DNA of 64,000 nucleotides from the NCBI RefSeq assembly GCF_002964665.1, contig NZ_PQBZ01000034.1:429-64428 (forward strand). Direction: 5' to 3'. How positions within the stretch are numbered: the first letter of the stretch is position 1; every line of letters starts with the position of its first letter. This DNA is from Pseudoalteromonas sp. T1lg23B (GTDB lineage: Bacteria > Pseudomonadota > Gammaproteobacteria > Enterobacterales > Alteromonadaceae). Of the stretch, positions 1 to 15,200 are shown in pieces. The position numbers and the translations under genes are program-made. Below the pieces are notes generated by a model that was not told where the DNA came from, did no database searches, and saw only the letters and a program-made list of their open reading frames with translations.

Positions 1-13
1 ACTTAATTAAGTG

Positions 14-42
14 AAAAGCCCATCCATTCGGATGGGCTTTTT
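14..42 (+). terminator. Intrinsic terminator of a gene lying left of the window
   Basis: A perfect 12-bp stem (14-25 with 30-41, core GCCCATCC/GGATGGGC) has a four-base loop and runs straight into Ts. The left arm begins with four As, so it could work in both directions. No gene ends inside the window here; it most likely ends one to the left. Confidence 0.85.
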
Positions 43-6155
<6,113 letters not shown>

Positions 6156-6210
6156 TACACTGAGCAAGACTTGTTGTGATGCCGTGAAGTACTGAGGCAA
6201 TCACAAAATA

Positions 6211-6244
6211 AAGCACTGAATGTACAGACATTCAGTGCTTTTTT
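6211..6244 (+). terminator. Intrinsic terminator of the M4 protease gene
   Basis: A perfect 13-bp stem (6211-6223 with 6228-6240, AAGCACTGAATGT and its complement) has loop ACAG and ends in six Ts. It lies 55 bases after the protease stop and 75 bases before the end of the oppositely oriented gene. Confidence 0.9.
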
Positions 6245-6319
6245 ATTGCTGATAAGCTATCAATGGCGTCTCGTAAACCGCAGAGATTCAGAGTAGTGTA
6301 GCGCTTTGTGTGGCTTCTT

Positions 6320-6703
6320 TTAACGATGCTTACATTTTATGAGTAGGCTGGTCATGGCATCTTTTTTTAATTTCATCGCATGTTCGTACTCTTCTTTTGT
6401 GCACGTTAACCTGCCATAAATATCTTTTCTGAGGATCGCATCAGACATATTCATTTTTGGTTGATAAATCTTACGATAGGTATTGAGTACCGCTTTACTG
6501 TCTCTTCCCAGTTTAGCAACAAGTATACTGATGTCCTGTTCATTGATGTACTCACCTCTCATTAAGGCTTTTCTGATTGGCTCAATTGCTTCATTGAATT
6601 CGATGCGTCTGTCTCGGCCAATGTTTAACTTGTAACCTAACCAAGCACCAAGAATAATGCCTATAAACCCGCCAACTAACAGCCCAAGAATCATTTTCGA
6701 CAT
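6320..6703 (-). CDS. Small single-pass membrane protein, unknown function
   Basis: 127 residues. An N-terminal helix rich in glycine (LVGGFIGIILGAWLGYKL, about residues 8-25) should span the inner membrane. The remaining 100 residues are charged, mostly helical and probably cytoplasmic, with two cysteines near 100 and 124. The ATG at 6703 is preceded by GAGG at good spacing, so the start is well supported. The gene is monocistronic and converges on the protease gene. I do not recognise a family; the glycine-zipper helix only says it may self-associate in the membrane. Confidence 0.65.
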   Translation of the reverse strand: MSKMILGLLVGGFIGIILGAWLGYKLNIGRDRRIEFNEAIEPIRKALMRGEYINEQDISILVAKLGRDSKAVLNTYRKIYQPKMNMSDAILRKDIYGRLTCTKEEYEHAMKLKKDAMTSLLIKCKHR

Positions 6704-7292
6704 TGTTAATCCTCATAAGGAACGGCTACTAAGTTCACTCGTCACATAATCAGTTTAATAGGGAATTGAAGATATGGTATCTGAATTGACAAAACAGGGA
6801 TAAATCATCTGGTCACGTGCATTTTTAAAAATGCATAACGATAAGTGATGTACGCTGGGGAATTCACTCTAAAACAAGTTTGACGCTATAGCTTACTGTT
6901 AAAAACTCAATTATTTGTTGGTGCGGATAGGTCTAATAATTTCAGCTCTGTGACCGTTAGATGCTTATCCAGAATACAAGTTAACCACCATTTAAGTTTG
7001 GAGTTACTGTTTTTATCTTACTGTTGTTGTTGTACTCATATTCAAGTATACGCTAGAACCTTTGCTATTTGCATTTTAAGTCATTGTTATTATTTAAATA
7101 ATTTCTTTTCTTCCTTAGTGTCTGAGGAAAATCAAGCAAAGATATACCGGTCCTTATTTCTTATTTTTCTATTTGGTCTATTAAATTTTTCATAACAAAG
7201 TCGTATTATTGACTATAAATGCAAATAATAATTGATCTTATTTGCATTTGGTGTAAATTAGCGCTCCATAACGAATGTGGAGGCAAAGGACA
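6704..7292. other. 590-base intergenic region upstream of the siderophore genes
   Basis: AT-rich and without a credible gene. A reading frame at 6950-7195 (81 codons) has the composition of random AT-rich sequence and no ribosome site. A perfect 18-base palindrome, TGCATTTTTAAAAATGCA, lies at 6818-6835. The right end holds the large inverted repeat and promoter region of the sbn-like operon, listed separately. Confidence 0.6.
7217..7249 (+). promoter_or_regulatory. Perfect inverted repeat, candidate Fur-type operator of the siderophore operon
   Basis: Arms AAATGCAAATAA (7217-7228) and TTATTTGCATTT (7238-7249) are exact complements with a 9-base spacer. The central 19 bases match the classical Fur box at about 11 of 19 positions, so Fur is plausible but not proven. 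A possible promoter has -35 TTGATC (7232-7237) and -10 TAAATT (7254-7259), spacer 16. The repeat would then cover the -35 element, where a repressor would act. The repeat is seen directly; its use as an iron operator is inferred from the genes that follow 44 bases downstream. Confidence 0.55.
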
Positions 7293-8276
7293 ATGATTTA
7301 CGACAGTATCCTATCTTGTGTAGGCAATACACCAACGGTACGTTTAAGCAAAATGTTTCCGTATCAAGAGCATACAGTTTTAGCAAAATTAGAAATGCTA
7401 AATCCTGGAGGTAGTATTAAAGATCGCCCTGCCAAGTTTATGGTGGAGCAGGGTATTAAACGAGGAGACATCACACCTTACAGTCATATCATCGAAAGCT
7501 CATCAGGCAATTTGGCAATTGCGCTGGCGATGATTTGTCAACAGCATGCACTGCCATTTACTGCGGTCGTTGACCCTAAAATTTCTCCAACCAACCTGAA
7601 GCTACTAGAAATTTATGGCGCAAACATCGTTCAGGTTACTGAAAAAGATCAGAACAATGGTTACCTGCAAACTCGTATTGATACAGTAAAACGTTTAGTA
7701 GCCCAAACCGCCAACGCCGTGTGGATAAATCAATATGCGAACCCAGATAACTGGCGTAGTCATTACTTTGGTGAAGCAGAAGAAATCCTAAAAGATCTCG
7801 AAGTAAAAGTTGATTACTTAGTTGTTGGGGCCAGCACATCAGGCACTCTGATGGGCGTTGCACGTCGTTTAAAAGAAGCAAATAAAAACCTAAAAGTTGT
7901 GGCTGTAGACATAACTGGCTCAGTACTTTTCGGTGGTACGTCTGGCCCAAGAGAGTTACCAGGTATCGGTGCTAGCCGAGTGCCCGAGTTATTAGACCCA
8001 ACAGAAGTCGATGAAGTAATTTATGTGGATGATTACGAGTCCGCATCTGCCTGCCGAGAGCTAGTCAAAAAAGAAAGTATTTTTGCTGGCGGCTCCAGCG
8101 GCTCTGCAATTGCAGCGATTAAGAAGCTGCTTCCTTCAATCCCTAAACACAGCGTTGTGTTAACCCTGTTTGCTGATCGTGGCGACCGTTATCTGGATCT
8201 TGTATACGACCAAGATTGGTTTGACATGGTTAAACAACGTCACCTTTCAAATACGCAATTAGAACAAATCGTCTAG
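7293..8276 (+). CDS. sbnA: SbnA-like 2,3-diaminopropionate biosynthesis enzyme (PLP, cysteine-synthase fold)
   Basis: 327 residues, the length of S. aureus SbnA. That enzyme condenses O-phospho-L-serine with L-glutamate to N-(1-amino-1-carboxy-2-ethyl)-glutamate, the first step toward L-2,3-diaminopropionate. Fold-type II PLP features are clear: the PLP lysine in NPGGSIKDRPAK near residue 43, the substrate loop ESSSGNLA near 70, the glycine-rich GASTSGT near 180 and GGSSGSA near 265. The start is ATG 7293 because GGAGG lies at 7279-7283; an upstream in-frame ATG at 7275 would sit before that site. It is the first gene of the operon, 14 bases before sbnB. Ordinary cysteine synthase is the alternative, but the sbnB neighbour decides. 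Confidence 0.88.
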   Translation: MIYDSILSCVGNTPTVRLSKMFPYQEHTVLAKLEMLNPGGSIKDRPAKFMVEQGIKRGDITPYSHIIESSSGNLAIALAMICQQHALPFTAVVDPKISPTNLKLLEIYGANIVQVTEKDQNNGYLQTRIDTVKRLVAQTANAVWINQYANPDNWRSHYFGEAEEILKDLEVKVDYLVVGASTSGTLMGVARRLKEANKNLKVVAVDITGSVLFGGTSGPRELPGIGASRVPELLDPTEVDEVIYVDDYESASACRELVKKESIFAGGSSGSAIAAIKKLLPSIPKHSVVLTLFADRGDRYLDLVYDQDWFDMVKQRHLSNTQLEQIV

Positions 8277-8290
8277 TTAAGGAAATATCA

Positions 8291-9304
8291 ATGACAGTAC
8301 AAACTGAACTACGCTATCTAAGTCAAACCGACCTTAAGCAGTTGGGCGCAGATCACAGTGATGCCTTTATTCAAGCAATTGAAGAAGGCCTAAGGTTACA
8401 TGCGAAACAACAATTTGTTCAACCGCTTAAGCCTTATTTAAGATGGTCTGATGCACCGCATATTGCTGACCGTATCATTGCAATGCCTTGTTATTTAGGC
8501 GGTGAAAACCCAATCGCAGGGATCAAGTGGATTGGCTCTCGTCAACACAACCCAAGTAAATTCGATATTCCGCGTGCGAGTGCCGTGATCATCCTAAATG
8601 ATGCACAGACCAATTACCCTGTGGCTATCATGGAAGCCAGTTTGATCAGTGCAATGCGTACAGCCGCCATCACAGGTGTAGCGACTAAATATTTAGCTAA
8701 AAAGGATTTCAGTGATGTGTCTATCATCGGTTGCGGTCCGATAGCACAGATGCAAGTGCAGACATTGCTTGAACAATATCAATCTATCAAAACAATTCAT
8801 TTATATGATCTGTCAGCAGTAGCAGCTGATCGCTTGATTAGTCAGTTTGCGGGTGATTACCCAACAGTGGAGTTTGTTATTCATCCATCAGCACAAGCGG
8901 CAGTAGAGCAAGCAGATGTATTAGTAACCTGTACTGTTTCAGATGCGCCTTACATTCCTTATGCGTGGCTGAAAAAGGGCTGTTTTGTGTCAAATATTTC
9001 CATCATGGACATTGAAAAAGAAGTATTTGTGAAAGCAGATAAAGTCATCGTTGATGATTGGGATCAATCAAACCGCGAGAAGAAGGTTATTAATCAATTA
9101 GTTGAAGAGGGCAAGTTTAGTCGTGACGCGCTACATGCTGAGCTAGGTGAAATCGTACTAGGTGAAGTAGTAGGACGTGAAAATGACGATGAAATCATCC
9201 TTTTAAACCCAATGGGTATGGCAATAGATGACATTGTGTGTGCGCGTTGGTTCTATCAAGCAGCCTTGGAAAAGGATGCGGGTACTAAGTTACCGCTATT
9301 TTAA
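8291..9304 (+). CDS. sbnB: SbnB-like dehydrogenase (ornithine cyclodeaminase/mu-crystallin family)
   Basis: 337 residues of the OCD/mu-crystallin family. S. aureus SbnB is an NAD-dependent dehydrogenase that oxidatively splits the SbnA product into L-2,3-diaminopropionate and 2-oxoglutarate. Both are building blocks of staphyloferrin B. Visible features are the conserved N-terminal segment GIKWIGSRQHN (about residues 77-87), the SLISAMRTAA segment near 118 and a Rossmann nucleotide-binding motif IGCGPIAQMQ near 149. The start has AAGGAAATATCA directly upstream. It follows sbnA by 14 bases; this pair marks 2,3-diaminopropionate synthesis in siderophore and antibiotic clusters. Confidence 0.88.
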   Translation: MTVQTELRYLSQTDLKQLGADHSDAFIQAIEEGLRLHAKQQFVQPLKPYLRWSDAPHIADRIIAMPCYLGGENPIAGIKWIGSRQHNPSKFDIPRASAVIILNDAQTNYPVAIMEASLISAMRTAAITGVATKYLAKKDFSDVSIIGCGPIAQMQVQTLLEQYQSIKTIHLYDLSAVAADRLISQFAGDYPTVEFVIHPSAQAAVEQADVLVTCTVSDAPYIPYAWLKKGCFVSNISIMDIEKEVFVKADKVIVDDWDQSNREKKVINQLVEEGKFSRDALHAELGEIVLGEVVGRENDDEIILLNPMGMAIDDIVCARWFYQAALEKDAGTKLPLF

Positions 9305-9321
9305 TCGTTGAAGAAACACAC

Positions 9322-9345
9322 GGGCATGCCAAACCGCGCATGTCC
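9322..9345 (+). other. Stem-loop between sbnB and sbnC
   Basis: An 8-bp stem, GGGCATGC (9322-9329) with GCATGTCC (9338-9345), has one G-U pair and an 8-base loop. The sequence after it is only weakly T-rich (AATTTTCT). It lies in the 108-base gap between sbnB and sbnC, the longest gap in the operon. It could be a partial terminator or an RNA processing/stability element that sets the ratio of precursor enzymes to synthetases. Confidence 0.4.
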
Positions 9346-9412
9346 AATTTTCTAAATCATAAGCCGTGTGTGAGCAAAGTTTTGAGAGGCTTTGCGATTT
9401 AAAGGAGTTGAG

Positions 9413-11089
9413 ATGTCTTTATCGGTTAACCTTTATAACCCCCGCTTTGCACTGGTGCAAAAACTCATCGCCGCACTTTTCCTTGAGAATTATGGTGATT
9501 TCAAAACCCATTGTCGTTATCAACATGGACAACTCTTGGTTCGTCTTGACCCACATAGTCACTTGGTTTTTGCGTGTCAGTTTAATCCTGTGAACATGGT
9601 TCCTTATACCATAACTGACCCAGATATTTTTATACAAAAGCAAAACCAGCAACTCACATCCGTGTCTCTAACATCATTGATGAGCCATTTTGTTGAATCA
9701 GATTGGTGGCCACCCGGTGACACGCAAAGAATTTTGTCTAAGTGGCATGAAGTGGTGCAAACGGTGGATGTACTAGCTAATCAAGCTCCGGTGACACAAA
9801 TGACGGATTTATTTGAGTGGTTGGCATTGGTAATTGACAGACCAAATCACCCATTCGCCCACGCCAAAGCAAGTCTACAATCTGTGCTTGAGAATTGGAC
9901 TGCACAGCAAGTGCAATGGTGGGCTTTTCCAAAAGAGCAGGTGTTTACCCGCCAATCACACGCAGCATACCACTTGCTACTGACTCACTCACAGCAACAG
10001 AGTTTGCAAGCAAAACTTGCTGATTTAAGTGAAGATTATATCGCCTTACCATTGCTTGCTAGTCAAGCAGTCGTGGCGCGTGACATTTCGGCTAGTCGCG
10101 ATTTAGAGTTTACGTCTGAACTTGGACTAGCAACCAGTTCGCTACGCACATTTTGTCACCCAAGCGACCCTTTACGGCATATCAAAATGGCCAGTAGTGC
10201 AACGCCGCTAGGCGCAATGCGCACCATGCCACCGAGATATTTGTACAACGGTGACTGTGCGCACGCGTTATTGCAGGAGATTCTGTTACGCTCTAAAACA
10301 CTGGCACGGTGTGTGAAACTGTGTGACGAGCGTCAATGGTGGAGCCTCAGTACACATCGAGATATGTTGCAATGTAAAGGTGAGATAGGCGTGCAGCTTA
10401 GGTGTCTTCCATCTCATAACAGTAAGTTTGTACTTTCAATGGCAGCGCTAAATCACCCCTATACGTGGCATTTGTTGGCACAAGCTGGCGTCAATAATCA
10501 GCAGTTTTTTACTAATGTGTGTCAGCGTTTCGTACAAATGGGGCTTCTTTTTCTGTACTACGGTGTAGCGCCCGAATGTCATGGGCAAAATATAATTTTG
10601 TATATTAATGATCATGACGACTTTACTTTTGTACTGCGCGACCACGATTCGTTGCGGATTTGTCCTTCGCAATTAGAAGCGAATCAGTTGGCCTTACCTG
10701 ATTATCAGATCAATTGGCATACCCCAAATACTTTGGTACTGCCTGACTTAACCGAACTGGCTAAATACTTTATTACGCTCGGACTACAAGTGAACCTGTA
10801 TCCAATTGCTAAAGCCATGCCCCAAGGAGGGGATGAGCAAGTATTTTGGCGCAGACTTTATCGCGATATAGAGCAATGTGTTGAGCAAATTAATGATGAT
10901 GAATTTAGCGCATGGGCTCAGCAACATCTATTGCATGCTAAGTCGTGGCCATTTAAAGCGGTATTAGCGCCGTTATTTGGAGCAGCGGATGACGTGACAG
11001 GTATGCCCAGTGCAATGTCTACCATCGCCAATCCATTAGCTTCGGTTATGCAGTATCCACAGGAGAGAGCATGTGACGTCGCTAACTAA
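9413..11089 (+). CDS. sbnC: SbnC-like NIS siderophore synthetase (IucA/IucC family)
   Basis: 558 residues, close to the usual 580 of NRPS-independent siderophore synthetases. These enzymes adenylate a carboxylate and join it to an amine or alcohol. In staphyloferrin B synthesis, SbnC performs the last condensation, adding 2-oxoglutarate. Family features are HIKMASSATPLGAMRT (about residues 257-272, nucleotide and substrate binding) and the ECHGQNIILYI / FVLRDHD pair (about 389-412), matching the family's E-x-H-x-Q-N and RD motifs. The start is ATG 9413, set by AAGGAG at 9402-9407; a TTG seven codons upstream is unlikely. The 3' end overlaps sbnD by 17 bases. The assignment to SbnC rests on gene order and single-domain length. 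Confidence 0.83.
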   Translation: MSLSVNLYNPRFALVQKLIAALFLENYGDFKTHCRYQHGQLLVRLDPHSHLVFACQFNPVNMVPYTITDPDIFIQKQNQQLTSVSLTSLMSHFVESDWWPPGDTQRILSKWHEVVQTVDVLANQAPVTQMTDLFEWLALVIDRPNHPFAHAKASLQSVLENWTAQQVQWWAFPKEQVFTRQSHAAYHLLLTHSQQQSLQAKLADLSEDYIALPLLASQAVVARDISASRDLEFTSELGLATSSLRTFCHPSDPLRHIKMASSATPLGAMRTMPPRYLYNGDCAHALLQEILLRSKTLARCVKLCDERQWWSLSTHRDMLQCKGEIGVQLRCLPSHNSKFVLSMAALNHPYTWHLLAQAGVNNQQFFTNVCQRFVQMGLLFLYYGVAPECHGQNIILYINDHDDFTFVLRDHDSLRICPSQLEANQLALPDYQINWHTPNTLVLPDLTELAKYFITLGLQVNLYPIAKAMPQGGDEQVFWRRLYRDIEQCVEQINDDEFSAWAQQHLLHAKSWPFKAVLAPLFGAADDVTGMPSAMSTIANPLASVMQYPQERACDVAN

Positions 11090-12263
11090 GCCGCTTTATT
11101 TGCTACTTACAACGCAATTTTTAGTCACTTTCTCCTTGATGGTATTGATCCCAGTGTTGCCACTTTATCTTGAGCAGCTAGGTCAACAGCAAACGGTATC
11201 AGGTTTTTATTCAGCCATGGCACTGTCGGCTCCTGCGGTGGGTGGCTTACTCAGCGCGCCAGTGGTCGGCATGTTAGGCGATCGTTATCGCTATAAGCAC
11301 ATTTTTGTCGCAGCGTTGGTGTTGTTTGTGTTGTCTTTGTTAGGAATGGCTTGGTTTGAATCAATCACCTTGTTTATTGGTGCGCGCTTTTTACTTGGCA
11401 TTTCAGGCATCGGCGTGGTGCTTACGTTGTTTTTTAGCCGTGCCAATATCGCACCACAAGGTCAGCAACTAGGTATGCAGCAACAGGCTATCTCACTGGC
11501 ATGTTTATTGGGCCCATTGGTTGGTGGGTATAGCCTACAGACGATTGGTATGAACACCGTTTTGACAGTTACGGCGGGTGTCACCGTGAGTTGTTTATTG
11601 GCGCTGATGTGGCTGCTAGATAAAGATGTACTGCAACCTCAAGGTTCTGAGTTGGGTCAGCTAGCGACGGATAAAAGTAAACTTTCTTCACAGATATGGG
11701 GCTGGTTGGTAGCGGGAGCTTTGTCTCAGGCTGGCGCTTTTGCACTGGTCGTAGGCTTTGCTTTGTATATGACACAAAAGTGGCCAAGCCCGAACGTAGC
11801 CAGCCAAATAGGTGTGATCCACGCTTTGGCTTGGTGTGGCACATTTGCTTTAGCGGGCTTCTGGGGAAGGCGTAATAGCCGAGGTTTGGGAGCGCAGTCA
11901 TTTGCATTTGGCGCTTTGGGCTGCGGACTGTCAGTCATGTTAATCGATTTTGTGTCGTCGCTTTGGTTTATTGCCATATTACGCATCATACAAGGTGGTT
12001 TTTTCGCAACTCAATCACAAAGTTTATTTTTACAAATCAGCATTCTAAGCCCAGATGATCAACAAGGTCAGGCATTAGGGTATGCAAAAAGTGCACAAGT
12101 TTCAGGGCAATTGCTTGGCCCATTTGCAGCAGCATTTTGCTTTGCTCACTTTGGTGCTAGCAGTGTGCTTTGGCTAACCGCTGGATTATTTATCGCCGCC
12201 GCAATTTTGGTGAGTTTTTTACTATCAGTACAACAAGTTAATTTTAAGGTAAAAACACAATGA
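11073..12263 (+). CDS. sbnD: SbnD-like MFS siderophore exporter
   Basis: 396 residues with about twelve hydrophobic helices, a major facilitator protein of the inner membrane. The MFS loop motif is recognisable as GDRYRYK between helices 2 and 3 (about residues 69-75). By position it matches SbnD, the presumed staphyloferrin B efflux pump. The start is GTG 11073, preceded by AGGAGAG at 11061-11067 and overlapping the end of sbnC. Its last codons overlap the next start (ATGA-type, 4 bases), so translation is probably coupled. Substrate is inferred from the operon; MFS sequence alone does not give it. Confidence 0.82.
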   Translation: MTSLTKPLYLLLTTQFLVTFSLMVLIPVLPLYLEQLGQQQTVSGFYSAMALSAPAVGGLLSAPVVGMLGDRYRYKHIFVAALVLFVLSLLGMAWFESITLFIGARFLLGISGIGVVLTLFFSRANIAPQGQQLGMQQQAISLACLLGPLVGGYSLQTIGMNTVLTVTAGVTVSCLLALMWLLDKDVLQPQGSELGQLATDKSKLSSQIWGWLVAGALSQAGAFALVVGFALYMTQKWPSPNVASQIGVIHALAWCGTFALAGFWGRRNSRGLGAQSFAFGALGCGLSVMLIDFVSSLWFIAILRIIQGGFFATQSQSLFLQISILSPDDQQGQALGYAKSAQVSGQLLGPFAAAFCFAHFGASSVLWLTAGLFIAAAILVSFLLSVQQVNFKVKTQ

Positions 12264-15200
12264 ACACGATGGAATGGGCTTTGTTAGATACAAAGCTAGT
12301 TGAACAGTATCTCAACACATATATTCGCGAACGGGAAATCGATTTAGGACAGTGTCGTCATGCCGGTCGCTACCAATATGCATTGCCTTTGTCTGATGAT
12401 GGTGTACAGGTGTTATTTGATATTCAACACTATTCGATGACGGGCTATCACCGCTACCACATGCCAGTCGCAATCCATGCGTCGGGTGTGACAACAGAGC
12501 TGAAGGATATTAATGTTTTGCTTGCGCATTTGTGTAATGCCTTGGCACAGGTTAGCAGCATCGAGGCCTCTGATGAGTTCTTTAAAAAAGTAACAAATAG
12601 CGTACGTTACTGTCGTCATTATGTTAGCGAGGTAGCAAAACAATCTCAAAACACAATGCAGCGAGATGAATTCATTCAAGCAGAGCAGGGGTTACTTCTA
12701 GGCCATCCATTTCATGTGACATCAAAGGCGTGTCAGGGCTTTAGTGACGAAGACTTGGCACGTTATAGCCCAGAATTAGGTGCTGCATTTAAGTTGCATT
12801 ATTTTGCCCTGTCTCCAGCACTTTTGAAACAACGTGTGATCAGTAACTATAAAATACCACAAGATCCCATCATGCTTGCGCAAGCTAAGTCTTTACTGGG
12901 TAATCGCTTTGACGAATATCAACTGTTACCCTGTCACCCATGGCAAGCCAATCACCTGCTCGAAGATGAGGCCGTAAAAGCGTATCTAGCAGAGGATGAA
13001 ATTATATCGTTAGGTCCGATGGGGGAGACGGTGTGGCCAACCTCATCGGTGCGCACGGTGTTTGCTCCAAAGCAGGGTTTGTTTGTGAAGTTAGCGCTTG
13101 ATGTACGTATCACTAATTTCATACGTAATAATCCGCCAAGCCACTTGGAAAGAGCGCTGGATGCAAGTGAGATCATCGTTGATAACCAGCTTGATAAGGG
13201 TATAGAGCGACTGAGACTGCTTCCTGAACTCGCGTATCAAACAATCAACAATGAAGCGTTAGCTGCATCGTTTGCGGTGTTGTATCGACAAGGTTTGAGT
13301 GAGTCTATGCAAGCGCAAACACGCATTCTCGCGGCCTTAGTGGAAGAATCACCAATCACTGGCACAATGCCTTTAAGTGACTTTATTCATGCAGCGGCGC
13401 AAGCACATAACACAACAGTTAATGAAACATTTTTGAGTCAATGGTGGTATGCATATTTAGATGCCGCGCTATTACCCACCTTGAGACTGTTCGCAAGTTC
13501 CGGTGTGAGTCTTGAAGCTCACCTGCAAAATGCATTGATGTACTTTGAAAATGGTTGGCCAAGTATGCTGGTAGTCAGAGATATGGAAGGGTGTAGTGTT
13601 TCAATTCAAAGACAGCCTAACCTTAGCCCTGACAGTTCAGCAAGCTACAGTGAAGATGAAGCATGGTTCCGCTATCAGTACTATGTGGTGGTAAATCATA
13701 TTGCACACGTGCTGTCTGCTGTGGCGCGTAACCATGCTATCTCTGAAGAGGCACTGTGGTCTGTAACGAGAGAGTTTTTGACGAGTGTCGCAAGTGACGA
13801 TATTGCTAAACCTCAGGCTCTGGCTTTGCTAAATTGTGCCACATTACCAGCTAAAGGGAACTTGTTGAGTACTTTGCATGGCTGTGGTGAATCTCCTGTG
13901 TGGATAAATATAGACAATCCATTACGTTACCAAAGTGGGTTGTCATTATCAGCGCAACAACAAGCTGAACAAAGAGTCGTCACTCAGCTTATAGAAGCCT
14001 TATTGTATGAAAAAGTGCTGCCATATCACTGGCAGAATAATAAGTTAATTTTGCCTTTGGATGAGCAAACTTATTATGAAGTGATAGCGAGAAAAACGGC
14101 ACATTTTGAGCGTATTCGTATTGATTACTCAACCTTAGTACGTCATCACCTTGGACGTTCTTGTGGGCTTTCATTGGCAAAAATGATGACAGACTTGGCC
14201 AAATTAGAGTTAGCGCCAGCCGATGTCTGGTCTAGGTTCTATGATGAATTGCACCATACGACGCAAAAACATAGTCAGGTTTTGGCGGCAAAACCACAGA
14301 CACCACTGAGAGAAATGGACTATGCACATTGTGAGGCAAAGATCAGTAATGGTCATCTCTATCACCCCAGTTTTAAATCCAGATTGGGTTTTACACTAAA
14401 AGATAACGCCAATTATGGCCCTGAGTTAGCCAAACCCATGCACCTGCGCTGGTTAGCGGTTGACTTACAACAGGTGAGTGCAAATTTTGCAAATGGTCAT
14501 AGCGCCCAGAGTTTGGCTAGAAATCACTTTAATGATGGTCAGTTATTACAAATAGAAACCCAGTTAAAAGCCTTTGGTACAACATTAGAGCAAGTAATGC
14601 TAATACCGGTACACCCATGGCAATGGGAACATATTGGGGAAATTTACTTTGCGTCGCGCAGCGGACTTTACCCATTAGAGATCGATGGGCACCGCTACTT
14701 GCCTCAGCAGTCAATCCGCACACTTAGCGATTACAGTGACGTTACGGCATTATCGGTGAAATTAGCCCTGAGTATCACTAATACTTCAACCTCCAGAGTG
14801 TTAGCGCCGCACACGATTGCCAATGCGGGCATGATCAGCGATTGGCTGTGCAGCCTGTTGCAAGATGACCAGGCATGGCAGCAAGTCACGCGACCCATAA
14901 TTCTGAAGGAAGTGGCAGGGGTTAGCGTATTGTCTCAGCCCATGCTCAGTGCCCAATACGGTGCATTGGGTTGTATCTGGCGTGAAAGTGTTTATCAGTA
15001 TGTACAATCCCCCGAATCAGTCGTACCAGTGACCGCATTGATGCAGCTGGATATTGATGACAAACCGGTGATCGCCCCTTGGGTAGAGCAGCATGGCTTG
15101 ACCACATGGCTCAGTGCTTTAGTTGATCATGTGTATATTCCGGTTATGCATATGCTCTGGCAACACGGTGTGGCAATGGAGTCGCACGCACAAAATATGT

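Noticed and set aside
6950..7195. 81-codon plus-strand frame upstream of the siderophore genes
   Set aside because: Composition of translated AT-rich spacer, no ribosome site, no recognisable domain.
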